A DNA stretch of 64,000 bases from VBDM01 sp035702665. GTDB lineage: Bacteria; Pseudomonadota; Gammaproteobacteria; Burkholderiales; SG8-39. This document shows, piece after piece, positions 51,908 through 60,463 of this stretch. Position numbers and translations under genes: made by a program. Positions within the stretch are counted from its first letter, which is position 1; every line of letters starts with the position of its first letter. The notes under the pieces are model-generated. The model had not been told where the DNA came from, did not search any database, and was given only the letters and a program-made list of their open reading frames with translations. Location of the stretch: NCBI GenBank assembly GCA_035702665.1, contig DASSQD010000097.1:62001-126000 (forward strand). Reading direction: 5' to 3'.

Positions 51908-53145
51908 CAGCGCGCGGCGACGCGCATTACTTTCGCGACCGCGCGTCCCGTGTCCTGCATATCGCTTTGCGCCAGCGTCGGGTGCACCATGAAGCAGAGG
52001 CTCGTCTCGCCGAGCACACGCGCGGTCTCGAGACGTCTCGGGGGACGCATGGACTGCGGGAAAGCCTTCTCCAGGTAGATCTCGCTGCAGCTACCCACCG
52101 CGCAGGGCACTCCCTCCGCGTTCACGGCCTCCACAATCCGGTCGCGAGTCCACCCGGAACGCAGAGCCCCTTCACGCACGAAAACGTAGTACTTGTAGTA
52201 CGCGTGACTTACCTCCTGCGGGGGGAGCGTCACCCTCAAGGCCGGAATCTTGGAGAACTCGTCGGTAAGGAGCGCAGCGTTCCTCTGGCGCGCCCGGCGG
52301 GATTGGGCGAGCTTGCCGAGCTGCGCGCGCCCGATGGCGGCCTGCAGCTCGGTCATGCGCCCGTTCGAACCGAAGCTCTCGTGGATCCAATTGAACAGGC
52401 CGGGCTTGGGAGGCGGCTGATTGTAGATCGCGTCGTAGCTCTTGCCGTGATCCTTCTGGGACCAGGCTCTGGACCACAGCGTCCGGTCGTTCGTCACCAG
52501 CATCCCGCCTTCGCCGCCCGTGGTGATGATCTTGTCTTGGCAGAACGAGAAAGCCCCGGCGTGCCCGATCGACCCGACTGGGGTCCCCTTGTAGATCGCG
52601 CCATGCGCTTGTGCGCAGTCTTCGACCACTTTCAGCCCGCGTTCGCCGGCGAGAGCCATGATCGGGTCCATATCGCACGGCCAGCCTGCGAGGTGCACCG
52701 CGACCACCGCCTTGGTGCGCGCTGTGAGCACGGCGCGGATCGTATCGGCAGTGAGGTTCTGGCTGACCGGATCGACCTCGGCAACGATCGGCGTGGCTCC
52801 CCGCATCACCGCGCAGCTTGCCGTGGCGATGAATGTACGACTGGGTACGACGACCTCGTCCCCGGGGCCGATGTCCAGCGCCTGAAGCGCGAGCTCGAGA
52901 GCGACCGTGCCGTTGGCGAGCGCGACGGCGTAGGCGCAGCCGACGTGCGCCGCGTACTCGCGCTCGAACATCCGCGCCTCCTCGCCCGTCCAGTAGTTCA
53001 CTTTGCCTGAAGCGAGCACCCGAACTGCCGCGTCGATCTCGTCCTGAGGGTAGGAGGGCCAGGGGGCGAGCGGCGCTTCGCGAACCGGGCTGCCACCTTC
53101 GACCGCCAGCCGATCACCGGCAGCGCGTTCCGGGCGCGCGCTCAC
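51907..53145 (-). CDS. DegT/PglE-type sugar aminotransferase
   Basis: 412 residues from GTG 53145, which overlaps the acetyltransferase stop (GTGA). PLP-fold markers: VALANGTVALELALQALDIGPGDEVVVPS (pattern), VVEDCAQAHGA, FSFCQDKIITTGGEGGM with the catalytic Lys. In the usual family the residues around this Lys read SFxxxKxxTxGEGG; here Q-D-K-I-I-T-T-G-G-E-G-G fits. It should aminate UDP-4-keto-6-deoxy-GlcNAc at C4, as PglE does. Confidence 0.88.
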   Translation of the reverse strand: MSARPERAAGDRLAVEGGSPVREAPLAPWPSYPQDEIDAAVRVLASGKVNYWTGEEARMFEREYAAHVGCAYAVALANGTVALELALQALDIGPGDEVVVPSRTFIATASCAVMRGATPIVAEVDPVSQNLTADTIRAVLTARTKAVVAVHLAGWPCDMDPIMALAGERGLKVVEDCAQAHGAIYKGTPVGSIGHAGAFSFCQDKIITTGGEGGMLVTNDRTLWSRAWSQKDHGKSYDAIYNQPPPKPGLFNWIHESFGSNGRMTELQAAIGRAQLGKLAQSRRARQRNAALLTDEFSKIPALRVTLPPQEVSHAYYKYYVFVREGALRSGWTRDRIVEAVNAEGVPCAVGSCSEIYLEKAFPQSMRPPRRLETARVLGETSLCFMVHPTLAQSDMQDTGRAVAKVMRVAAR

Positions 53146-53780
53146 GCGGGCAGCCTTCGCGCCGGCGAGCCAGCGGCTTTCGCGCTCTCCGGCACGTCCT
53201 CGAGCAGGGTCGAGCCCGCGCCGACGATCGCGTTTGCTCCCACGCGAATTCCTGGAATGGCCACCGTCCCGGCGCCCAGGAAGGCCCCCGCGCCGACCCG
53301 GACACCCCCGCAAAGATGCGTGCCGGGAGCGAGATGAACCCCGTCGCCGACGACGCAATCGTGATCGACGGTCGCGCCGGTGTTGACGATCACATTGTCG
53401 CCGATAGCCGCGTCGGCGTTCACGACCGCGCCGGCCATGATCACGGTTCCCGCACCGATGGCCGCCCCGCGACCGATCTGCGATTGAGGGTGGACCGCGC
53501 GCGCGAGCTCGAAGCCGTTGCTGCGCAGCCAGCCCGCGATGCGCAGGCGCGTGCTGTTGTCGCCGATGGCCACGAGGGCCAGCCGCTTTTCGCCCGCGCT
53601 CGCGAGAATGTCCGGCGTCGCACCAGCAATGCGGTAGCCGAAAAAGGATTTTCCGTGCAAGGCCGGGTTGTCGTCGAGGAGGTGCGATATCCGGTAGCGC
53701 CCCTCCTTCTCGACGATATCTACGACCACTTTGGCGTGGCCGCTCGCGCCGACCACGACGAGCGCCGGCTGCTTATCCAT
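53142..53780 (-). CDS. NeuD/PglD-type sugar acetyltransferase
   Basis: 212 residues. N-terminal Rossmann-like part (ALVVVGASGHAKVVVDIV) and a C-terminal left-handed beta-helix of hexapeptide repeats (VNADAAIGDNVIVNTGATVDHDCVVGDG, AFLGAGTVAIPGI). The HDC in the repeat supplies the likely catalytic His. It would acetylate the 4-amino sugar to give UDP-2,4-diacetamido-2,4,6-trideoxy-glucose (diNAcBac). Its start overlaps the sugar-transferase stop by 8 bases. Confidence 0.88.
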   Translation of the reverse strand: MDKQPALVVVGASGHAKVVVDIVEKEGRYRISHLLDDNPALHGKSFFGYRIAGATPDILASAGEKRLALVAIGDNSTRLRIAGWLRSNGFELARAVHPQSQIGRGAAIGAGTVIMAGAVVNADAAIGDNVIVNTGATVDHDCVVGDGVHLAPGTHLCGGVRVGAGAFLGAGTVAIPGIRVGANAIVGAGSTLLEDVPESAKAAGSPARRLPA

Positions 53781-54384
53781 TGCTCGGCTCGCCGTGACTG
53801 CCGGTGAAGCGCGGCATGGTCGCGTGTCCCGGTTGGTTCACCCCTTCGGAGCGCAGTACCTTGAGCAGGGTGAGCCACAAGATTCTGAGATCCAGCCAGA
53901 AAGAGCGGTGATCGACGTACCATACGTCGAGGCGCAGGCGCTCTTCCCAGGTCTGGTCGTTGCGCCCGTTCACCTGCGCCCAGCCGGTGACGCCCGGCCG
54001 GACTTCGTGCCGCCGTGCTTGCTCAGGCGAGTAGAGCGGCAGATATTCGATGAGCAACGGCCTGGGGCCGACCAAGCTCATGTCGCCGCGCAAGACGTTC
54101 CAGAGCTGCGGTAGCTCATCCAGGCTATAGCGGCGCAGGAACCTGCCCGTCCGCGTGAGGCGCAGCTCGTCGGGCAGCGTCTTGCCTCGTTCGTCGACGG
54201 CGTCGGTCATCGTGCGGAATTTCAGAGGATCGAACGGGTGGCCTCTGTAGCCGGGCCGCGTCTGGATAAACAGCACTGGAGATCCCATGGTCAGACGCAC
54301 CACGAAAGCAGTGATCAGCAACGGCAACCACAGAACGAGCAGCAGAAGTGAGGAGATGGAGATGTCCACGGCTCGTTTGAACAT
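53773..54384 (-). CDS. PglC-type bacterial sugar transferase
   Basis: 203 residues. One N-terminal hydrophobic segment (about 10-32, re-entrant type) precedes the cytoplasmic catalytic domain: PLKFRTM, RTGRFLRRYSLDELPQLWNV, GDMSLVGPRPLLIEYLPLYS, RPGVTGWAQVNGRN and DVWYVDHRSFWLDLRIL. PglC transfers diNAcBac-1-phosphate to undecaprenyl phosphate. This is the smaller, monotopic initiating enzyme, separate from the WbpL/WecA type 3.7 kb away. Confidence 0.9.
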   Translation of the reverse strand: MFKRAVDISISSLLLLVLWLPLLITAFVVRLTMGSPVLFIQTRPGYRGHPFDPLKFRTMTDAVDERGKTLPDELRLTRTGRFLRRYSLDELPQLWNVLRGDMSLVGPRPLLIEYLPLYSPEQARRHEVRPGVTGWAQVNGRNDQTWEERLRLDVWYVDHRSFWLDLRILWLTLLKVLRSEGVNQPGHATMPRFTGSHGEPSNG

Positions 54385-54413
54385 GCAATATTCTAGCTGA
54401 TTGGCAGTTGCGG

Positions 54414-55592
54414 TCAGCCGATTGCGGACGCGTAGATCTGCATCAGCTCGCGCGTGATCGTATCCTCTGGAAAGTCGCGAAGCACCTTCTCGCGCGCGCG
54501 ACGGCCCATAGCGACGCGCAGATCGGGGTCCCGGGCGAGCCGGCTCATGCGATCCACCAGGGCGCCCACATCGCCGGGCTCGAACAGGAGGCCATTGACG
54601 CCATCTTGGATCGCGTCCGTCACGCCGTAGATCTTGGTGCCGATGGTCGGAAGCCCGCAGGCGGCCGCCTCGATGGCGACGACGCCAAAGCCCTCGCGGT
54701 AACTCGGAAGGCAGAATACGTCGCCGGCTGCCATGTATCGCTCCGGCTCAGCCGTGAAGCTCAAGAAATGAACGCGGTCTGCAGCCCGGCCCAAAGCCGC
54801 CTTCATCGCGTCGAGCGTGCCGTGCTCGTCGGGACCGGCGACGAGCAGGCGGAGCTTCTGGTTGGTGGTGGAGATGCGCGAAAAAGCGGTGGCGAGGTCG
54901 AGCATGCCTTTGTCGCGATGTAACCGCCCGATGTACACGAAGACGACGTCGTCCTCGAGGAGCCCTAAGTCGCCGCGCAGTTGCGCCCTCGCCGTGGCGT
55001 CCGGTTTGAAGCGCGAGCCGTCGACTCCGGCGATCGAACCCTTCCCCAGGACCCGGCACTTGTCTGCGCGCACGACGTGCTCCGAGATCAGAAAAGCGCG
55101 TTGCGAGTGACTGTCCGCCAGAATGTGCGTTGCGCAACGCGCGATGATCCGGTCCATCAGCTTCAGGATCCATCGCGTCATCCCGGTGCGCGTAGCCCAT
55201 ACCTGTCCCGTGAAGATGTGCAGCCTTACCGGAACGCGACACGCCATCGCCGCGGTCATCGCCAGCAGTCCGGCCTTGGGAGTGACCGATTGAACCGCAG
55301 AGAACGACGATCGCGCGAAAAATCGGAGGAGCAGAAAGAACCCCACCAGATCTCGTAGGGGCGCAATTTCGCGCCGAATCGGAAGAGAGACGAAGTTGAC
55401 GCCTCGTACGGGGCGTTCTTCACCCGTTTTGACATTCGCAACTGCGGTCAGCTCGTACCGGTCCGCCAGAGCGGTGATATGTCGCGCGATCAGCGTCCGC
55501 AGGGTCATCGGGGAGGCCACGACGATGCAGACCTTTGGCCTCAACGGTTCCTTCCGGCGGGCCGAAAGTTGCGAGTGCTCTGCTGCAGCCAT
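54414..55592 (-). CDS. GT4 glycosyltransferase, PglA-like
   Basis: 392 residues. GT-B pattern: VQSVTPKAGLLAM, RLHIFTGQVWATRTG, VLGKGSIAGVDGSRF, VFVYIGRLHRDKGMLDLATAF and YREGFGVVAIEAAACGLP. FTGQVWATRTG and the position next to pglC fit PglA/WbpV-type enzymes that add the second sugar. It overlaps the epimerase end by 52 bases. The donor is not known. Confidence 0.82.
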   Translation of the reverse strand: MAAAEHSQLSARRKEPLRPKVCIVVASPMTLRTLIARHITALADRYELTAVANVKTGEERPVRGVNFVSLPIRREIAPLRDLVGFFLLLRFFARSSFSAVQSVTPKAGLLAMTAAMACRVPVRLHIFTGQVWATRTGMTRWILKLMDRIIARCATHILADSHSQRAFLISEHVVRADKCRVLGKGSIAGVDGSRFKPDATARAQLRGDLGLLEDDVVFVYIGRLHRDKGMLDLATAFSRISTTNQKLRLLVAGPDEHGTLDAMKAALGRAADRVHFLSFTAEPERYMAAGDVFCLPSYREGFGVVAIEAAACGLPTIGTKIYGVTDAIQDGVNGLLFEPGDVGALVDRMSRLARDPDLRVAMGRRAREKVLRDFPEDTITRELMQIYASAIG

Positions 55593-56518
55593 GATTTCAC
55601 GAGCTCACGGAGACCTGTTTCCAGATTCACCGGTGCATTGTAGCCAAGGTCCCGCGCGATACGTTCCGATGCGTAGTGCGCGCGTTGCGTCAGCGCATCG
55701 AGGTTGCGATGCGTCAGCGGAGAGCCCGCCACGCGCTCGAAGAGGCTCGCGAGAACGCGCATCGGCGCCTCCGGCATGCGGAACCTTGGTTCCCGGACCC
55801 CCATCTCATCGGCTGCGATGGCGGCGAGCTGCTCGATCGAGATCTGTTGAGAAAGATTGTAGACACGGCCGCCCGCGGCATCGGAAGTGGCGGACAACGC
55901 CAGGCCGCTGGCGACGTTGTCCACATGAATGTAGTTCATCACGGCCCCCGGCTGGCCGATGAAGCAGAACCAGCCGCGCCTGATCATTGAAAATAGCTTG
56001 AAGAGCGCGCCGCTCCTCATGCCGGGGCCGAAGATGTTCGAGGGACGCACGACTACTGCTTCGAATCCTCCTGCCGCCGCTTCCGCCAGCACCGCCGCCT
56101 CGGCTTCGGCCTTTGTCCTGCCGTATGCGCTGTCCGGCTGTATGGGACTGTCCTCGGTGACCACGCCGTCCCGGACCGCTCCGTATACGGAAGCGCTGCT
56201 GGCCTGCACCCAGCGCCCGACCTTGCCGGCTGCAAGCCGGGCAAGCGCTCGCGTCCCGGCGACATTCGTTAGCCATACGTCGCGTTCGTCGTGCATCTCG
56301 GCGGCGCAGTGATAAAGCACGTCCGCTTCGGCGACGAAATCGGCCGGGATCGCCTGAGCGGCCTTCAGATCTCCGTGGAACACTCGCGCCGACGGGAACA
56401 GCCGCTCGGCCGCTCGGGGATCTCTCGCGAGAACGCGGATCGAATCCCCGCGTCGAAGGTGGAATCGAACGAGGGAGGCGCCGAGAAAACCCGTGGCCCC
56501 GGTTACCGAAACATCCAC
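55541..56518 (-). CDS. NAD-dependent epimerase/dehydratase
   Basis: 325 residues if started at GTG 56518. SDR extended-type features: VTGATGFLGASLV (NAD site) at once after the start, SSASVYG, and YGRTKAEAEA (Tyr-x3-Lys). An in-frame ATG 56560 would add 14 residues; neither has a strong ribosome site, and the region just upstream is the broken epimerase remnant. It would modify an NDP-sugar for the O-glycan; which one is unknown. Confidence 0.78.
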   Translation of the reverse strand: MDVSVTGATGFLGASLVRFHLRRGDSIRVLARDPRAAERLFPSARVFHGDLKAAQAIPADFVAEADVLYHCAAEMHDERDVWLTNVAGTRALARLAAGKVGRWVQASSASVYGAVRDGVVTEDSPIQPDSAYGRTKAEAEAAVLAEAAAGGFEAVVVRPSNIFGPGMRSGALFKLFSMIRRGWFCFIGQPGAVMNYIHVDNVASGLALSATSDAAGGRVYNLSQQISIEQLAAIAADEMGVREPRFRMPEAPMRVLASLFERVAGSPLTHRNLDALTQRAHYASERIARDLGYNAPVNLETGLRELVKSWLQQSTRNFRPAGRNR

Positions 56519-56543
56519 AAGAAAGTGCCTGGGTGCGCGCGAC

Positions 56544-56699
56544 TCACTTCCGGAGAACATCCGGTTGACCCGCCAGAAGAACCCGTCCACCGAAGAACAT
56601 CGTCGTGTCGAGGGCGATGACCTCGTGCGCATACCTCGACAGCTTGGGTACAAGAACCGTGCCCTTGTAGCCACAAGCTCCCGTGACGAGGACTGTCAT
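56544..56699 (-). pseudogene. remnant of an NAD-dependent epimerase N-terminus
   Basis: A 51-residue frame from ATG 56699 begins MTVLVTGACGYKGTVLVPKL and continues with HEVIALDTTMFFGG, the N-terminus of UDP-glucose 4-epimerase-like enzymes, including a GxxGxxG site. It then loses similarity (RVLLAGQPDVLRK) and stops. About 270 residues of such an enzyme are missing; the next intact epimerase starts about 26 bases later. It looks like a deletion scar, or a small protein of new function. Confidence 0.6.
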
Positions 56700-56707
56700 T
56701 CGCTCGA

Positions 56708-57973
56708 TTATATACTTGGGCTACGCGGCGAAATCGTCGGCGAGAGCGACAGCCACCCGCCGAGAAGAAGTGCGCACAACAAGGCCTGTTCGTGGTGAAG
56801 CGTCGTGTTCAGCAGACCCGCGAGCACCGTGACGATCCAGGCGCCCGCCGTGCCGCCCCAATACAGCCAGATGAGTGGAGGCGCCGTAGCAGGAGGGATG
56901 CGGCGGGCGAGATCGACGGCCCATCCTGCGAGCACGGCCAGCAGCACGCCGAGTCCGAACAATCCCCGCTCGGCCAGGGTGTTGATGAAGAGGTTGTGTC
57001 CGTGCGGGGCTGTGAGAAATCTTTGCCTCTCGAACGCTTCCCCGCGCTCAGCGCTCCATGCTTGCAGGCGTTCGTGGTCGACGCGCCCGAAGTTGTCCAT
57101 TCCAACCCCAAAGACCGGAAACTCGCGCCATGCGGCAAGGCCTACCCGCCAGATCTCGTCTCGGCCGTTGAGCCAGTAGCTCTTTTGCATGAATTCCGAG
57201 TTCTTTCTGACAACCTGAGGACTGATGATGAGCACGACGGCGACGACTCCGACCGCCGCCAGCGCGATCCGTCCCAGGCTCTCGCGTCTTCGCGCGGCGT
57301 ACACCGACAGAAGCGAAACCATGGCGACGAATGCCACTCCTACAGCCGCGCGACTCTGCATCCAAAAGAGCGACGCGACCAGAAACGTCAGCACGGCGCA
57401 GCCGACCGCGCGCCCGGCCGCGCCCGATTCGCGCCACCGCGCGCGGATCGTGATCAAGGTAAGGCCGCAGACGACGGCGAGATAGCCCGAGCTTTGATTG
57501 ACGTGACCGACGGAATTCAGGTTCAAGGCTCGATACTTCGTCGCGTGAAACAACTCGTAGTAGCTCCATACGAGCGCTGCGACCGTCCCCAGCACGATCG
57601 CGGCGATCAACGCGAGCCAGGTCTCGGTGGGGTAGCGGCTGCGCTTCAGGGCCCACAGGACGCTGCCGTAACGCACGATGTCCACCGCGGCCCGCCACTC
57701 GTCGCCGTGAAGTCCAGCGAACGCGGCCACAATGAATCCGGACGCCATCCATGAAACGATCAGCGTGTCCCAATAGTCCCAAAGGCCGCCAAAGCTGCGG
57801 GCGCGGATACGATTCGCGATCCAGAGGGCGAGGAACGCGATCCACACGATATTCTTCGGCGCTTCGAACAGAGGCAGCACGAAGGCCAGAGCCAGCAGCA
57901 ACTCCCGTTCGATCCGGATCGAGATCGGGTCGCGCGCGGCGGATGTCTGTGCGGAGTGTGCGACGAGGGACAT
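56708..57973 (-). CDS. O-antigen ligase-like membrane protein (WaaL/Wzy family)
   Basis: 421 residues with about eleven hydrophobic segments. The large periplasmic loop contains the conserved HGHNLFINTLAERGLFGLG, with a His typical of the O-antigen ligase family and an Arg-rich region upstream. The C-terminus is short. It lies 8 bases after the remnant, 16 bases before the next epimerase gene. It would ligate O-antigen to lipid A-core, or polymerise repeats; the two families cannot be told apart by eye. Confidence 0.82.
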   Translation of the reverse strand: MSLVAHSAQTSAARDPISIRIERELLLALAFVLPLFEAPKNIVWIAFLALWIANRIRARSFGGLWDYWDTLIVSWMASGFIVAAFAGLHGDEWRAAVDIVRYGSVLWALKRSRYPTETWLALIAAIVLGTVAALVWSYYELFHATKYRALNLNSVGHVNQSSGYLAVVCGLTLITIRARWRESGAAGRAVGCAVLTFLVASLFWMQSRAAVGVAFVAMVSLLSVYAARRRESLGRIALAAVGVVAVVLIISPQVVRKNSEFMQKSYWLNGRDEIWRVGLAAWREFPVFGVGMDNFGRVDHERLQAWSAERGEAFERQRFLTAPHGHNLFINTLAERGLFGLGVLLAVLAGWAVDLARRIPPATAPPLIWLYWGGTAGAWIVTVLAGLLNTTLHHEQALLCALLLGGWLSLSPTISPRSPSI

Positions 57974-57989
57974 CGGGGCGAAGTGTATC

Positions 57990-58925
57990 TCAGCCGTGCT
58001 TCAGTCTGAACCAGGGGACGGTCTGGGCCAGGCCTTCGTCGAGCGTAAGGGGCGGGCGCCACCCGAGCAGTTGCCGCGCCCTGGAGGTATCCGCGACGAG
58101 GTTTCCGGTCAGGCTGAGAATCGCGTCGCTGCGGCCGGCGGCGGCTCCCGCGAGACGCAAGCCGGCCAGAGGAAAAGGAAACAGCCTGACCGGGCGGCCG
58201 AGCGCCCGCGCGACGCTCGACAACAGGTGCGGGGTGGACACGATTTCGTCGTCGCCCAACACGAACGGACCGGACGCACCGGGATGTTCCGCGCAGCGTG
58301 CCGTCGCGTCGATCAAGTTGCCCAGACAAATCACGCTGCGACGGTTGCGGAGGCTCGCGAAGGGCAGGGGCACTCCCGAGTCAACCCATCGCAGAAGGCT
58401 GAGGAAGTTGGCCTTGACGCCGGGGCCGTATATCAGCGGCGGACGCAGCAGCACCAACTCGATCCCGCTGCGCGCGGCCAGATCGGCGAGAAACCGCTCG
58501 GCCTCGAGCTTCGCGCGACCGTAGGCGTCCCGGGGCTGCGTAGGGCTGTCCTCGGCGTAAGAACCTTCTCCCGAGTCCTCGCCGTGCACCTTGACCGAGC
58601 TCATGAACACGAAGCGGCGCACCGCTCCGGCGGAGGCCTCCGCGAGCCTTGCCGTCGCGTCGACGTTGACGCGGTGGATTTCGGCTTCCGACGCGCTCCG
58701 GTGCGCGATCGCCGCGAGATGCACGATCACGTCGACACCCTCGAGCAGCGCGCGCCGGTCGAAATCGGCGGCAAGATCGGCAACGAACACCTGCTCTGCA
58801 GCCGGCGGGATCTCCTCAGCGGCCGGGCGCCGCACGGCCGCGCGCACGGCGTGCCCTCGCGCGAGCAATTCTCGGCAAAGTGCAGTGCCGACGAAACCCG
58901 ATGCACCTGTGACGAGAACGCGCAT
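57990..58925 (-). CDS. NAD-dependent epimerase/dehydratase (UDP-sugar type)
   Basis: 311 residues. Start MRVLVTGASGFVGTALCREL (NAD site), MSSVKVHGE, and YGRAKLEAERF (Tyr-x3-Lys). LLRPPLIYGPGVKANFLSLL is typical of the UDP-glucose 4-epimerase-like group often linked to undecaprenyl HexNAc transferases (WbpV/Gne-like). It is the first gene of the minus-strand glycan operon. Substrate not determined. Confidence 0.83.
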   Translation of the reverse strand: MRVLVTGASGFVGTALCRELLARGHAVRAAVRRPAAEEIPPAAEQVFVADLAADFDRRALLEGVDVIVHLAAIAHRSASEAEIHRVNVDATARLAEASAGAVRRFVFMSSVKVHGEDSGEGSYAEDSPTQPRDAYGRAKLEAERFLADLAARSGIELVLLRPPLIYGPGVKANFLSLLRWVDSGVPLPFASLRNRRSVICLGNLIDATARCAEHPGASGPFVLGDDEIVSTPHLLSSVARALGRPVRLFPFPLAGLRLAGAAAGRSDAILSLTGNLVADTSRARQLLGWRPPLTLDEGLAQTVPWFRLKHG

Positions 58926-59038
58926 GCCGAGCCGCTCGGAGGCGCCGTCGATTCGGCGACGCAGGATTCTAGCAAGCCCTATCTGACCCTATCCTGTACC
59001 ACTACAATACGCGCTTTGTCCGGGCGCAAGGGCGTGCG
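58926..59038. other. divergent promoter gap
   Basis: 113 bases between the epimerase and manC. TACAAT at 59003-59008 could be the -10 for manC; no good -35 at proper distance was found. For the minus strand TAGAAT (near 58965-58970) is a weak candidate. Confidence 0.3.
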
Positions 59039-60463
59039 GTGACCCTCTCCTTCCATCCCGTGGTTCTCTCCGGCGGCTCGGGCAGCCGTCTCTGGCCCAT
59101 GTCGCGCCGGCTCCTGCCCAAGCAATTCCTGCCGCTGACCTCGGAGCGCAGCCTGCTCCAGGAGACGGTGATGCGCTTGCAGGGCGTTCCCGGGACGCGC
59201 GCGCCCATTCTCGTCTCGAACGGTGAGCATCGCTTCCTGGTCGCCGAGCAGATGAGGGAGATCGGCGTGAAGCCCGAGGTGCAGATCCTGGAGCCGGTCG
59301 GTCGCAACACCGCGCCGGCGGTCGCGGTCGCGGCGCTTCAGGTCCAGAGCCGGCACCCCGACGCCTGCGTGTTCGTATTGCCTTCGGATCAGCTGATCCA
59401 GGATGTGCCGGCATTTCACGAAGCGATCGCCACCGCGCTGCCGCTGGCCGCGGGCGGCTCGCTCGTCACCTTCGGCATCACGCCGCGCGGGCCGGTGACC
59501 GGGTACGGATATCTCGAACGCGGCGAGCCGATCGCCGGGAGCAAGGGCAGCCATCGCGTGGCGCGCTTCGTCGAGAAGCCCGACCTCGAAACCGCGCGTC
59601 GCTATGTAAGCAGCGGCCGGTTCTTCTGGAACAGCGGGATGTTCGTGTTTCTGGCGAAGCGCTATCTCGAGGAGCTGCAGCGCTTCCGCCCCGACATCGC
59701 CTCGGCCGCGCGGGCCGCATGGCAGGCCAGCAGGAGCGATCTGGATTTCATGAGGCTGGACACGGCCGCGTTCGAGGCTTGTCCGTCGGATTCCGTCGAC
59801 TACGCGGTGATGGAGCGCACTTCGGCGAGCGTGATGGTGCAGGCCGACATCGGCTGGAGCGACGTAGGCTCGTGGCAGGCGCTCTGGGAAACCGGCAAGA
59901 AGGACGAGAACGGGAACGTCGCCCGCGGCGACGTCGACCTGCGCGACGTCAAGGAGTGCTATATCCGCGCAGAGAGCCGCCTGGTGTCGGTGCTCGGCGC
60001 CAGGGACCTCGTCGTAGTCGAGACCGACGATGCGGTGCTCGTCGCGGACAAGTCGCGCACCCAGGAGGTGAAGGAAGTCGTCGAAACGCTCGCCCGGAAT
60101 GCCCGGACCGAGCACGTCTCCCACAGCCGGGTCTACCGGCCCTGGGGCTACTATGAAAGCATCGACGCCGGAGACCGTTTCCAGGTCAAGCGCATCATGG
60201 TCAAGCCGGGCGAGGCCTTGTCGCTGCAGATGCATCACCATCGCGCCGAGCACTGGGTGGTGGTGTCGGGCACCGCGCGCGTGACCCGGGACGAGGAGAC
60301 GAAGCTGCTTGCGGAAAACGAGTCGACTTACATTCCGATAGGGGCGAAGCACAGGCTGGAGAACCCGGGGAAGACGCCGCTGTTTCTGATCGAGGTCCAG
60401 TCGGGCGGCTACCTCGGCGAGGACGACATCGTCCGTTTCGAGGATCGCTACAAGCGGGAATGA
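59039..60463 (+). CDS. manC: mannose-1-phosphate guanylyltransferase / mannose-6-phosphate isomerase
   Basis: 474 residues from GTG 59039. GDP-mannose pyrophosphorylase signature VLSGGSGSRLWPMSR near the start, FVEKPD in the middle, and a C-terminal type II isomerase cupin (PWGYYESID, MHHHRAEHWVVVSG). It supplies GDP-mannose for the following gmd gene. The TGA overlaps the flippase ATG (ATGA). Confidence 0.93.
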   Translation: MTLSFHPVVLSGGSGSRLWPMSRRLLPKQFLPLTSERSLLQETVMRLQGVPGTRAPILVSNGEHRFLVAEQMREIGVKPEVQILEPVGRNTAPAVAVAALQVQSRHPDACVFVLPSDQLIQDVPAFHEAIATALPLAAGGSLVTFGITPRGPVTGYGYLERGEPIAGSKGSHRVARFVEKPDLETARRYVSSGRFFWNSGMFVFLAKRYLEELQRFRPDIASAARAAWQASRSDLDFMRLDTAAFEACPSDSVDYAVMERTSASVMVQADIGWSDVGSWQALWETGKKDENGNVARGDVDLRDVKECYIRAESRLVSVLGARDLVVVETDDAVLVADKSRTQEVKEVVETLARNARTEHVSHSRVYRPWGYYESIDAGDRFQVKRIMVKPGEALSLQMHHHRAEHWVVVSGTARVTRDEETKLLAENESTYIPIGAKHRLENPGKTPLFLIEVQSGGYLGEDDIVRFEDRYKRE

